Source: Labilithrix sp.
Lineage (GTDB): Bacteria; Myxococcota; Polyangia; Polyangiales; Polyangiaceae
Assembly (NCBI GenBank): GCA_028287035.1
Contig: JAQBQL010000204.1
Coordinates: 1 to 45,317, forward strand
Length of the DNA: 45,317 nucleotides
Direction: 5' to 3'
Positions 7,755-15,592 of this stretch are shown here, in pieces. The translations under genes were made by a program, and so were the position numbers. The notes under the pieces are model-generated. The model worked only from the letters and a program-made list of their open reading frames with translations, did not search any database and had not been told where the DNA came from. How positions within the stretch are numbered: the stretch's first letter is position 1; each line of letters starts with the position of its first letter.

Positions 7755-8768
7755 ATGCCGCGCCTGCTCCTCCTGCTGACGGGCGGCACGTTGATGATGA
7801 GGCCGGCCGTGGCCGGCGCGTCGGTGCGCCCCGGAGCCATCACGCTCGACGAGGAGCGGGCGAGCCGCGATCTCGTCGCCGAGGTGCCGAGCCTCGGACG
7901 CGTGGCCGACTTCGACACACGCATCCTGTTCCACATGGACTCGGCGAACATGCAGCCGGCGGACTGGCTGGTGCTCGCGCGCGAGGTCCACACGCAGCTG
8001 CCGAGGTACGACGGGATCGTGGTCGTGCACGGCACCGACACGATGGCGTACACGGCGAGCGCGCTCGCGTTCATCCTCGGCCGGCTGCCGAAGCCGGTGG
8101 TGCTCACCGGGTCGCAGAAGCCGCTCGTCGAGATCCGTACCGATGCGCGGCAGAACCTGATCGACGCGTCCACCGTGGCGACGCTCGCCGTTCCCGAGGT
8201 GACCATCACGCTGGGTGCGCGAGCGCTCCGCGGCGCCCGCGCCACCAAGCGAGACGCGTGGGGGTTTCGCGCGTTCGACTCGCCCAACCTGGCGCCGCTC
8301 GTCGAGCTCGGCCTCGGGGTAGAGGTGGGAAGCCACGTGCTCCCGGCCGCCGAGCTCGCGCCGTTCGACGAGCGCCTCGAGCCGCGCGTTCTCGCGGTGC
8401 GGGTGTTCCCGGGGCTCGATCCGGCCCTCGTGCTCGGGGCCATCCGGGCCGGCGTGAAGGGCCTCGTGCTCGAGGCGTACGGCACGGGCACGCTCCCCAA
8501 CCTGGGGGGCTCGCTCATCCCCGCGCTCGAGGAGGCGCGGCGGCGCGACATCCCGGTGATGGTCGTCTCCCAGTGCCTCCAGGCCTTCGTGCAGCTCGGG
8601 CAGTACGAGGGCGGGGCGGCCGCCGAGGCGGCGGGCGCGATCTCCGCGGGGGACATGACCGTGGAGGCTGCGCTCGCGAAGATGATGGTCGGTCTCGGGC
8701 GGCACGGCAGCGGCGATGCGCTCCGCGCCTACCTCGCGGACAGCGTGGTCGGCGAGCGCGATCCGTGA
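7755..8768 (+). CDS. ansA: L-asparaginase (type I-like, cytoplasmic)
   Basis: The enzyme hydrolyses L-asparagine to aspartate and ammonia. ATG 7755 follows the OPX stop by 4 nt, giving 337 residues. The family's two Thr motifs are present: 'LLTGGTL' (catalytic Thr, about residue 10-12) and 'VVHGTDTMAYTASALAF'. The conserved 'TGSQKPLVEIRTDARQNL' follows, and 'RGARATKRDAWGFRAFDSPN' carries the catalytic Lys. No signal peptide is seen: the hydrophobic start is the first beta strand leading into the active-site loop. Length fits the bacterial type I enzymes. Its place in an export operon is unexpected; there may be no functional link. Confidence 0.9.
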   Translation: MPRLLLLLTGGTLMMRPAVAGASVRPGAITLDEERASRDLVAEVPSLGRVADFDTRILFHMDSANMQPADWLVLAREVHTQLPRYDGIVVVHGTDTMAYTASALAFILGRLPKPVVLTGSQKPLVEIRTDARQNLIDASTVATLAVPEVTITLGARALRGARATKRDAWGFRAFDSPNLAPLVELGLGVEVGSHVLPAAELAPFDERLEPRVLAVRVFPGLDPALVLGAIRAGVKGLVLEAYGTGTLPNLGGSLIPALEEARRRDIPVMVVSQCLQAFVQLGQYEGGAAAEAAGAISAGDMTVEAALAKMMVGLGRHGSGDALRAYLADSVVGERDP

Positions 8769-8832
8769 GCGCCGCGCCGGCGAGGGGCCGCGCGTCCGTT
8801 CGTGGCCGGTCGTCTGCGGCGGGCGGCGCGCG

Positions 8833-10032
8833 TCAGCGGTTCGGCTGAGCGGAGGGGCGCGGCGCGCTGCTCGGCCCTGTCCGCGACGGCGGGTCGGACG
8901 CCACGGGCCGGAGCGGCCCGGGGGCAGCGGAGAGGGTGGTGCCCGCGCCGACGCCGAGCACCGGCACGCGGTTGTAGAAGTCCGACGCGAGGTATGCCTT
9001 CACCCCGCGCTGCACCATGATCTTGGCGACCGCGCCGAGCGGCACCGCCAGGAAGACGCCGAGGAACCCGAAGAGGGACCCGGCGGCCATCATCGTCAGG
9101 ATGACCTCGAGCGGCGCGAGCCCCACCGAGCGGCCGACGATGCGCGGCGTGATGACCATGGCGTCGATGATCTGCACGCCGACCATCACCGCGACGACCG
9201 CCGCGACCGTCCCGGGCCCTTGCCAGTCGAGGATCGCCATGCCGACGGCGATGAAGAGCCCCGTCGCGAACCCGATGTACGGCACGAAGGCGAGCATGCC
9301 CGTGAGCACGCCGATCGGCACCGCGAGGCGGATGTCGACGAGGCGAAGGCCCGTCGCATAGAGGGCCGCGAGCACGATGTTCGCGGTGAGCTGCCCCCGC
9401 ACGTAGCCGCTCAGGGTCTTGTGGATCTGGCGGGCGACGTCGGCGATGGGCGCCGACCAGCGGCGCGGCACGAGCTGGCCGACGCGCTGGACGATGCGAT
9501 CGAAGTCCATGAGGAGGTAGAGCGCGAACACCGGCACGATGAGCGCGGAGAGCGCGACGCCCACGTAGCCGATCGTCCCGAACAGGAAGAGGCGCGCGTT
9601 GTCGTACGCGATGCCCGACTGCAGCCGCTCGGTGAGCGCGCGCTCGAGATCGGCGAGCGTGTGCGGGAGGCGCATGTGGAGCCTCGTCGCGAACCACGGC
9701 TCGGCGCGGTACTGGAGGGCGAGGATCTGATCGGGCAGCGCGCTCGACGCGTCGCGCACCTCGTCGACGAAGATCGGGATCGAGTACACGACGATCACGC
9801 CGACCAGGCTCGCGATGCCGAGCATCACGAGGATCGCGCCGAGCGGGCGGGGGACGCGCATGGCCTCCAGCCGGTCGACGAACGGGTCGAGCGCGTAGGC
9901 GAGGAGGAACGCGAGGAAGAGCGGGACGAGGACGCCCCGCAGCAGGTAGGCGAGCCCGAGGACGAGCACGACCACGAGGAAGATCATCTTCCGGCGGAAG
10001 CTCGTGCCCGGCTCCTTTCCGCCCTCGGCCAT
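8833..10032 (-). CDS. AI-2E family transporter (TqsA/PerM-like)
   Basis: Start ATG 10032 gives 399 residues (MAEGGKEP...). Longer open reading upstream overlaps mazG and is Arg/Ser-rich noise. There are about 8 membrane helices: two near residues 20-55, one at 70-95, a soluble section (about 95-210, 'QIHKTLSGYVRGQLTANIVLA' family region), then several helices to about 345. A Pro/Ser-rich cytoplasmic tail follows. The architecture and the conserved C-terminal half ('GVLTGMLAFVPYIGFATG', 'VMVGVQIIDAMVITPRIVG') match PF01594. Members include the AI-2 exporter TqsA and Na+/H+ antiporter-like proteins, so the substrate cannot be read from sequence. It is divergent from mazG and convergent with the asparaginase gene. 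Confidence 0.9.
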   Translation of the reverse strand: MAEGGKEPGTSFRRKMIFLVVVLVLGLAYLLRGVLVPLFLAFLLAYALDPFVDRLEAMRVPRPLGAILVMLGIASLVGVIVVYSIPIFVDEVRDASSALPDQILALQYRAEPWFATRLHMRLPHTLADLERALTERLQSGIAYDNARLFLFGTIGYVGVALSALIVPVFALYLLMDFDRIVQRVGQLVPRRWSAPIADVARQIHKTLSGYVRGQLTANIVLAALYATGLRLVDIRLAVPIGVLTGMLAFVPYIGFATGLFIAVGMAILDWQGPGTVAAVVAVMVGVQIIDAMVITPRIVGRSVGLAPLEVILTMMAAGSLFGFLGVFLAVPLGAVAKIMVQRGVKAYLASDFYNRVPVLGVGAGTTLSAAPGPLRPVASDPPSRTGPSSAPRPSAQPNR

Positions 10033-10093
10033 GGGTCGCGAGTCTATCACCCTCGTTCGTCCCCGGCGTTTTCCCGTGCTAAGCCCGCGGGCG

Positions 10094-10966
10094 ATGGTAT
10101 CCGCGCCGGGTCTCCCTCCGTTCGACGAGGACGCGCCGCGTCCGGTGCCCGCGTTGCCCGAGCAGGACGGCGCGACCCTCACGCGCCTCGTCGGCGTGAT
10201 GCAGCGTTTGCTGGCGCCCGAGGGCTGCCCCTGGGATCGCGAGCAGACGTTCGAGACGCTGCGCAAGTACGCCCTCGAGGAGGCATGCGAGGTCATCGAC
10301 GCCATCGACTCCGGCGACCGCAAGGCCATCCGCGAGGAGCTCGGCGACCTGCTCCTCCAGATCGTGTTCCAGGCGGAGCTCGGCCGGCGCGAGGGCGCGT
10401 TCGGCATCGACGACGTCGTCTCCGGGATCGTCGAGAAGCTCGTCTACCGCCATCCCCACGTGTTCGGTGACCTCGACGCGAAGGACGCCGACGAGGTGCT
10501 CCGCAACTGGGAGAAGCTCAAGGTCAAGGAGAAGGGCGAGCGCGGCGTCCTCGCCGGCGTCCCGCGCAGCCTTCCGGCCCTCACGCGCGCGCAGCGCATC
10601 GGCGAGAAGGTCCAGCGCGTCGGCTTCGACTGGGAAGACGCGCGCGGATCACGCGCCAAGGTCACCGAGGAGCTCGCGGAGCTCGACGAGGCGATCGCCA
10701 GCGGCGATGCGAACGCGGTCGAGGACGAGATGGGCGACGTGCTCTTCGCCCTCGTCAACCTGTCCCGCCACGTGAAGGTCGACGCGGAGGGCGCGCTCCG
10801 GCGCACCATCGACAAGTTCACGCGCCGCTTCGACCACGTGGAGAAGCGCGTGAAGAGCGAGCACGGGGGCTGGACCGCCGCCGGCGAGGAGAACCTTCCG
10901 CTCGCGGTCCTGGACACGTACTGGGAAGAGGCGAAGGCGCAAGAGAAAGAGAAGAAGGGGCGCTAG
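10094..10966 (+). CDS. mazG: Nucleoside triphosphate pyrophosphohydrolase MazG
   Basis: MazG hydrolyses NTPs/dNTPs to NMP and PPi (house-cleaning, ppGpp modulation). ATG 10094 gives 290 residues; an in-frame ATG at 10004 would overlap the start of the divergent transporter gene. There are two tandem MazG domains. The first begins 'CPWDREQTFETL', with the metal-binding 'LEEACEVIDAI' (E-E-x-x-E) and 'EELGDLLLQIVFQAE' (E-x-x-D). The second contains 'TEELAELDEAI' and 'VEDEMGDVLFALVNL'. Length is close to E. coli MazG (263) with N- and C-terminal extensions. It is followed 10 bp later by rlmN and is probably the first gene of a six-gene operon ending in lgt. Confidence 0.95.
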   Translation: MVSAPGLPPFDEDAPRPVPALPEQDGATLTRLVGVMQRLLAPEGCPWDREQTFETLRKYALEEACEVIDAIDSGDRKAIREELGDLLLQIVFQAELGRREGAFGIDDVVSGIVEKLVYRHPHVFGDLDAKDADEVLRNWEKLKVKEKGERGVLAGVPRSLPALTRAQRIGEKVQRVGFDWEDARGSRAKVTEELAELDEAIASGDANAVEDEMGDVLFALVNLSRHVKVDAEGALRRTIDKFTRRFDHVEKRVKSEHGGWTAAGEENLPLAVLDTYWEEAKAQEKEKKGR

Positions 10967-10976
10967 GATAACGCCC

Positions 10977-12185
10977 GTGACGACGATCTCTCGCACCGAT
11001 CCGGCGTCGCTGCCGCTCGCCCGCTTCCCCGAGGAGTGGGCGGCCGAGACGACCCGCCTCGGCGGCCGCGCGTTCCACGGCAAGCAGGTGTTCAAGTGGA
11101 TCCATGCGCGCGGCGTCACCGACGCGAGCAAGATGACGGATCTGCCGGCGCCGCTGCGCGAGCGGCTCACCGCGGAGGGCCTGACGGGCGTGCTCTCGGT
11201 GGTGACGGAGCGCCGGGCCGCCGACGACACGCGCAAGCTGCTCGTCGGCATGCACGACGGGGCGAACGTGGAGACCGTGCTCATTCCCCGCGTGACCCGC
11301 GGGACGTCGACGCTGCCGTCGCCGTTCGGCAGCGGTGAAGAGCCCGCGTTCGAGGATGCCGACGCGGCGGCGGCGGTCGACGACGAGGAGGCAGAAGAGG
11401 CCGAGCAGAAGGAGCCCTTCGTGCCGGTCACCCAGTGCATCTCGACACAGGTCGGCTGCGCGATGGGCTGCGTGTTCTGCGCGAGCGGGGTCGCCGGGCT
11501 GAAGCGCCACATGCGCGCCGACGAGATCGTGGCGCAGGTCCTCGTCGGTCGCTCGCGGCTCGACGCGAACGAGCGCATCCGGAACGTGGTGCTCATGGGC
11601 ATGGGCGAGCCGCTCCACAACTACGACCAGGTCGCGCGTGCGCTACGGCTCATCATGCACCCCGAGGGGATCGCGCTCTCGGCGCGCAAGGTGACGGTCT
11701 CGACCAGCGGCCTCGTGCCCGAGATCGCGCGGCTCGGGGCCGACTTCGGCGGGAACATCGGACTCGCGATCTCGCTTCACGCCGCGGACGACGAGACGCG
11801 CTCGCGGCTGATGCCGATCAACAAGAAATACCCGCTCGCGGTCCTGGTGCAGGCGCTCCGCGACTACCCGCTGCCGCGTCGTCGCAAGATCACGATCGAG
11901 TACACGCTCGTCGCCGGCAAGAACGACACGGTCGACGAGGCGCGCAAGCTGACCCGGCTGCTCCGCGGGCTGCCGGTGAAGGTGAACCTCATCCCGATGA
12001 ATCCGATCGAGGCCTCCACGCTCGGTCCCACGAACCTGACCGGGGTGCTGGCGTTCCAGCGCATCCTCGTCGACGCGGGCTACGCGTGCTTCATCCGACG
12101 TCGCCGCGGCGACGACGTGAGCGCGGCCTGCGGCCAGCTCGCGCTGCTCGGCGCGAAGCCCAGGGTCCGCGTGAACCGGACCTGA
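10977..12185 (+). CDS. rlmN: 23S rRNA (adenine2503-C2)/tRNA methyltransferase RlmN
   Basis: Radical-SAM methyltransferase that adds the C2 methyl to A2503 of 23S rRNA and A37 of some tRNAs. GTG 10977 gives 402 residues. The [4Fe-4S] motif is C161-x3-C165-x2-C168 ('GCAMGCVFCASG'). The two mechanistic Cys are also present: one in 'TQCISTQVG' just before the cluster, the other at C385 ('SAACGQLA'). 'VVLMGMGEPLHNYDQV' and 'LAISLHAADDETRSRLMP' are family signatures. Unusually, an acidic Glu/Asp/Ala-rich insert of about 35 residues (about 115-148) lies between the N-terminal domain and the radical-SAM core, which accounts for the extra length over E. coli (384). Its stop overlaps the next start (TGATG). 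Confidence 0.95.
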   Translation: MTTISRTDPASLPLARFPEEWAAETTRLGGRAFHGKQVFKWIHARGVTDASKMTDLPAPLRERLTAEGLTGVLSVVTERRAADDTRKLLVGMHDGANVETVLIPRVTRGTSTLPSPFGSGEEPAFEDADAAAAVDDEEAEEAEQKEPFVPVTQCISTQVGCAMGCVFCASGVAGLKRHMRADEIVAQVLVGRSRLDANERIRNVVLMGMGEPLHNYDQVARALRLIMHPEGIALSARKVTVSTSGLVPEIARLGADFGGNIGLAISLHAADDETRSRLMPINKKYPLAVLVQALRDYPLPRRRKITIEYTLVAGKNDTVDEARKLTRLLRGLPVKVNLIPMNPIEASTLGPTNLTGVLAFQRILVDAGYACFIRRRRGDDVSAACGQLALLGAKPRVRVNRT

Positions 12186-12820
12186 TGCGCGGGCCGGTCG
12201 TTGCGCGGATGCTCGCGGCGCTCGTGATGCTCTCGGCGGTCGCGGCGCCGGTCGCCCGCGCCGAGGACGCGGCGCCCGGGCCGAGCGAGCCCGAGGGGCC
12301 GGAGCCCGACCCCTACCGCACGAAGCCCGGCTACGTGCAGCTCTTCGTCACCTCGTTCCTGGGGGACGGGCTGCGGTTCAACAACCCGTACCGGCTCGCG
12401 ACGCCGCTCGGCGCCGACGCGGAGAGCGTGTCGCGAACCGCGGCCTACGTCGACGTCGGGATCGCCGCGACGTTCGGCCATCCGCTCGGCGTGCAGCACG
12501 GGGCGGCGCTGCGTACCTCGGGCGCGCTCGCCGGCGTGGGGCAGGTGGTGCTGACGCCGTCGTACCTGGCGTGGCGTCGGTGGCGGTCCCTCGCCGTCTA
12601 TGGACGCGCCGGCACGCCGGTCGTCGTGACGCCGGACCTCACGTGGGGGCTCGAGGCTGGCCTCGGCGCGACGTGGTTCTTCCTCGGCGGTCTCGGCGTG
12701 GCGGCGGAGGTCGTGGGAGACGTGTTCTACGGCGCGGGGACGGCCGAGAAGGCGACGACCACGTATCCGGTGCTCAGCGGTCAGCTCGGCTTCGTGCTCG
12801 CGTACGAGGTGCTGCCGTGA
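12185..12820 (+). CDS. Exported hypothetical protein, probable small outer-membrane barrel
   Basis: ATG 12185 overlaps the rlmN stop by one base. The 211-residue product has a signal peptide (cleavage about residue 26, 'ARA-EDA'), an acidic Pro-rich segment, then beta-rich sequence: 'GYVQLFVTSFLG', 'TAAYVDVGIAATFGHPLG', 'LAVYGRAGTPVVVTPDLTWGLEAGLGATWFF'. It ends 'GQLGFVLAYEVLP'. Alternating residues and Gly/aromatic content suggest a small barrel or periplasmic beta protein. No family recognised. It is cotranscribed with the two following exported proteins through 4-base overlaps. Confidence 0.75.
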   Translation: MRGPVVARMLAALVMLSAVAAPVARAEDAAPGPSEPEGPEPDPYRTKPGYVQLFVTSFLGDGLRFNNPYRLATPLGADAESVSRTAAYVDVGIAATFGHPLGVQHGAALRTSGALAGVGQVVLTPSYLAWRRWRSLAVYGRAGTPVVVTPDLTWGLEAGLGATWFFLGGLGVAAEVVGDVFYGAGTAEKATTTYPVLSGQLGFVLAYEVLP

Positions 12821-13236
12821 AGCGCCGCGCGTGGTCGGCCCTCGTGATGGTCCTCGGCGTGTGCGCGATGGCGCCCACGGTCGGCGACACCGGGGGCTGC
12901 GGGCGGACCGCCACCGAGCTCGATCGCGACGCCTACGCGAACGGGCGCAAGATCATCGATTGCCGGCGCTGCCAGGACTGCGGGATCACGAGCGGCCGTT
13001 GCACCCGGGCCTGCGACCCGGCGGCGGAGCCCGACATCCAGCTGCCGGCGTCCTGCCGGCCGCTCTACCATGACGGTGAGGTCTGCATCCGCGCCCTCGA
13101 CTCGGCGAGCTGCGAGGCCTTCGCCACGTACGTCGACGAGGTGGCGCCCGCGATCCCGAGCGAATGCGACTTCTGCCGCGTGACCGCCGCGGGAGCTCCC
13201 GGCGACGGCGGCACGCCGGGGGAGCGCGCCCCGTGA
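12817..13236 (+). CDS. Cys-rich exported hypothetical protein
   Basis: GTG 12817 overlaps the previous stop (GTGA). The product has 139 residues. After a hydrophobic N-terminal segment (about 5-22) come many Cys in pairs: 'TGGCGRT', 'DCRRCQDCGITSGRCTRACDP', 'PASCRPLYHDGEVC', 'SASCEAF', 'SECDFCRV'. This spacing suggests several disulfides in an exported small protein. A lipidated Cys at 'TGGC' is conceivable, but the lipobox is poor. Unknown family, of the kind common in myxobacterial genomes. Confidence 0.7.
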   Translation: MKRRAWSALVMVLGVCAMAPTVGDTGGCGRTATELDRDAYANGRKIIDCRRCQDCGITSGRCTRACDPAAEPDIQLPASCRPLYHDGEVCIRALDSASCEAFATYVDEVAPAIPSECDFCRVTAAGAPGDGGTPGERAP

Positions 13237-14216
13237 GCCGCCGGCTGGTGGTGGTCGCCCTGTCGCTCGCGTGCGGCGCGGCAGGGTGCGCCGCGCTCCG
13301 GCCGGTGACGGCGAGCTCGGGCGATCTCGCCGACTACCGCGCCTTCCGGGTCGCCGCCGCCGACGGCACGCGCCTCGCGCGCGCCAAGCAGTACCTGGAG
13401 CGGCATCCGCAGGGCGCGTTTGCCGACGAGGTGCGCGGCGCGTGGGACGCGGAGGAGCCGCGCTACTTCGCGAAAGCGCAGAGCTCACGCGAGTACGCGC
13501 GCCGCTATCTCGTCGATCTGCCGGACGGGCCGCACGCCGCGGCGGCGATGGCGATGCTCGTCGCGCTGCAGTCGACGATGGACGACGCGGAGCTCACCGA
13601 CATCGCGCGGAAGGCGCAGCGTGACGACGTGAAGCTCGAGGCGGCCGCCGTCCAGCGCCGCGCGGTCGGGGAGGCCATCCTCGGGGCCATCGGCGTGCTC
13701 CTCGACGAGGAGGTGTATGCCGCGCGCCAGTCCGAGGGACCTCCGGCCCTGCGCGCCCTGATGAGCGGCGGTCACGGCACGACGTGGGGCGCCGCCACCG
13801 CGGAGCACGAGGAGGACCACTTCTTCCTCCTGCCCACGCGGCCGGTGCGCGAGTCGCGGCTCGTCACGATGAAGGTGTCGCTCACCGAGGAGGAGGGCCG
13901 CGTCGTCGCCGCCGCGGTCTCGGGGCCCGACCTCTTCGTGCGCTGGGCGGAGGCCGACCGGATCGTGAGGCTGGATCCGGCGGCGCCCGAGGACCGCACG
14001 GAGGCGCAGATCCACGTCCAGGAGCGCCTCGTCGGGGCCCTCGAGCGGCGGTTTCCGGCGAGCCATTGCCCCGACGCGAGGGGCGACCGCGAGCTCTATC
14101 ACCGCGCCTGCGACGGCTGGGAAGCGCGCGTCACGGCGGGCACCGCCGCCGGCGAAAGCGACGTGATCGTGATCCGCGGGCCCGGTGGACCTGCTAGAAA
14201 GCTGGGCGTTCGATGA
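13233..14216 (+). CDS. Lipoprotein of unknown function, helical
   Basis: GTG 13233 overlaps the previous stop (GTGA), and its own stop overlaps the lgt start (ATGA). The 327-residue product has a good lipobox ('GAAGC', Cys about residue 19). The N-terminal half is helical and repeat-like ('RLARAKQYLERHPQGAFADEVRGAW', 'SREYARRYLVDLPDGPHAAAAMAM'), resembling TPR/Sel1-type scaffolding without a clear motif. The C-terminal half is mixed alpha/beta. Direct coupling to lgt is fitting, because Lgt modifies lipoproteins. No known family recognised. Confidence 0.75.
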   Translation: MSRRLVVVALSLACGAAGCAALRPVTASSGDLADYRAFRVAAADGTRLARAKQYLERHPQGAFADEVRGAWDAEEPRYFAKAQSSREYARRYLVDLPDGPHAAAAMAMLVALQSTMDDAELTDIARKAQRDDVKLEAAAVQRRAVGEAILGAIGVLLDEEVYAARQSEGPPALRALMSGGHGTTWGAATAEHEEDHFFLLPTRPVRESRLVTMKVSLTEEEGRVVAAAVSGPDLFVRWAEADRIVRLDPAAPEDRTEAQIHVQERLVGALERRFPASHCPDARGDRELYHRACDGWEARVTAGTAAGESDVIVIRGPGGPARKLGVR

Positions 14217-15184
14217 TCCCGTTCATTCACGTGCCGGACCTCAAGATCGGTCCCCTGACGCTGCATCCGTTCGGGCTCCTGGTCGCGACCGGGGTCATCC
14301 TCGGAACGTGGCTGGCGACGCGGCGCGCCCGTCAGCGCGGCCTCGACGTCGACAAGCTGAACTCGTTCATCACGTGGATGCTCGTCGCCGGCTTCCTCGG
14401 CGGGCACATGCTCGACCAGCTCTTTTATCACTGGCCCGAGTTCGTCCGCCGGCCGTGGTCGATCTTCCTCCTGTACGAGGGCCTCAGCTCGTTCGGCGGC
14501 TTCACGGGCGCGCTCATCGGCATCGTGCTCTGGAAGTACTTCGAGGCGGTGCCGCTGGCGCGCGTGCCCGGCCTCGGCTTCACGCTTCCGAAGTATCGCC
14601 GGCGTGACCTGACGATGCCGATCCTGCCGTTCGCGGACATCATCCTGAGCGTCTTCCCCGTGGCCTGGGTGTTCGGGCGCAGCGGCTGCTCGGTGGTCCA
14701 CGATCATCCGGGCATGGCCGCGGCGCCGGGCACGCTGCTCGCCGTCGCGTACGGGCGTCCGGACCACATCACGAAGCTGCTCAGCCTCGGGTCCGGGGAT
14801 CTCGAGCTCCGCTACGGGACGGCGCCGCAGTTCGATCTCGGCCTCCTCGAGATGCTGTTCACGGTCGTCCTCGCCACGCTGCTCGCGCTGACGTGGAACC
14901 GTAAGCTCACGACCGGGTGGTACGTGGCGATGACCTCGCTCGCGTACGCGCCGGTCCGCTTCGCGATGGACTATCTCCGCGTGAAGGACGTCGACCAGGC
15001 GGATCCCCGATTCCACGGTCTCACGCCCGCGCAGTGGGCGTGCGTTGCGCTTTTCGTGTTCGGCGTCGTGATGATCGGCGTCATCCGCGAGATCAAGCGG
15101 AGCGGCAAGGACCCCCAGGACCTCCTGGTCGCGCCCGCCACCGGCCCGCTGCCTCCCGAAGGCGCGTACCGGCAGCGCGCCTGA
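14213..15184 (+). CDS. lgt: Prolipoprotein diacylglyceryl transferase, divergent Lgt
   Basis: Lgt transfers diacylglycerol from phosphatidylglycerol to the lipobox Cys of prolipoproteins. ATG 14213 gives 323 residues with about seven membrane helices. It starts 'PLTLHPFGLLVATGVILGTWLATRRARQRGLD', a typical Lgt opening. The signature loop reads 'GRSGCSVVHDHPG' (from G155) instead of the canonical G-R-x-G-N-F-x-N-x-E. Arg is kept, but the Asn and Glu that are essential or important in E. coli Lgt (N146, E151) are replaced. The 'HGGL' region is 'SSFGGFTGA', lacking the usual His. The late 'RFAMDYLRVKD' keeps Arg and an acidic residue. The family call is firm; whether it is the organism's main Lgt is open. 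Confidence 0.85.
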   Translation: MIPFIHVPDLKIGPLTLHPFGLLVATGVILGTWLATRRARQRGLDVDKLNSFITWMLVAGFLGGHMLDQLFYHWPEFVRRPWSIFLLYEGLSSFGGFTGALIGIVLWKYFEAVPLARVPGLGFTLPKYRRRDLTMPILPFADIILSVFPVAWVFGRSGCSVVHDHPGMAAAPGTLLAVAYGRPDHITKLLSLGSGDLELRYGTAPQFDLGLLEMLFTVVLATLLALTWNRKLTTGWYVAMTSLAYAPVRFAMDYLRVKDVDQADPRFHGLTPAQWACVALFVFGVVMIGVIREIKRSGKDPQDLLVAPATGPLPPEGAYRQRA

Positions 15185-15206
15185 CCGCCGAGGGGCCCGC
15201 GCGGCG

Positions 15207-15334
15207 AAAGTCGTTCGGATCCCTGCCGGTCCTCGGCGCGCGCGGCAGGGCAGAGGGGCCGAAAGTCGTTCGGATCCCTGCCGTTCGGCGACGCGGGCGG
15301 GAGGGCCGAGGGCGCGAAAGTCGTTCGGATCCCT
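15207..15334 (+). repeat. Forward arm of the 18-bp repeat array (3 copies)
   Basis: Three identical copies of AAAGTCGTTCGGATCCCT lie at 15207-15224, 15262-15279 and 15317-15334, exactly 55 bp apart. Each continues with GCCG, and 37-bp GC-rich spacers separate them. The first copy begins 22 nt after the lgt stop codon, so all copies would be in the 3' untranslated part of the lgt transcript, in sense orientation. Confidence 0.95.
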
Positions 15335-15385
15335 GCCGTTCGGGGTCGCGGTCCTCGGCTGCGCAGGGCACTGCCGGCGGTCGTC

Positions 15386-15571
15386 AGGGATCCGAACGAG
15401 TTTGGCGCCTTCGGGCCCCCTCCGCGGGTCCGCGGCTCGTGAGGGATCCGAACGAGTTTGGCGGGTCCGGGGTCGCTCCGCGGGTCCGCGGCTCGTGAGG
15501 GATCCGAACGAGTTTGGCCGGTCCGGGCTCGCTCCGCGGGCCCGCGGCTCGTGAGGGATCCGAACGAGTTT
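15386..15571 (-). repeat. Reverse arm of the 18-bp repeat array (4 copies)
   Basis: Four identical copies lie at 15386-15403, 15442-15459, 15498-15515 and 15554-15571, exactly 56 bp apart. Read on the minus strand they are AAACTCGTTCGGATCCCT, differing from the forward copies only at position 4 (C instead of G). The 38-bp spacers are alike: the last two are nearly identical and contain CCGCGG twice around GT or GC. The arm is therefore a true 56-bp tandem repeat. The last copy ends 21 nt from the stop codon of the convergent thioesterase gene. No gene is supported in 15185-15592. Confidence 0.95.
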
Positions 15572-15592
15572 GGCGCCATCAGGGCGCGGTGG

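Noticed and set aside
10033..10093. AI-2E transporter starting further upstream inside mazG
   Set aside because: The extension is Ser/Arg-rich antisense translation; the transporter's conserved region begins right after ATG 10032.
15207..15571. Possible CRISPR array
   Set aside because: Repeat orientation flips midway, repeats are only 18 bp, spacers in the reverse arm are near-copies of each other, and no cas gene is present.
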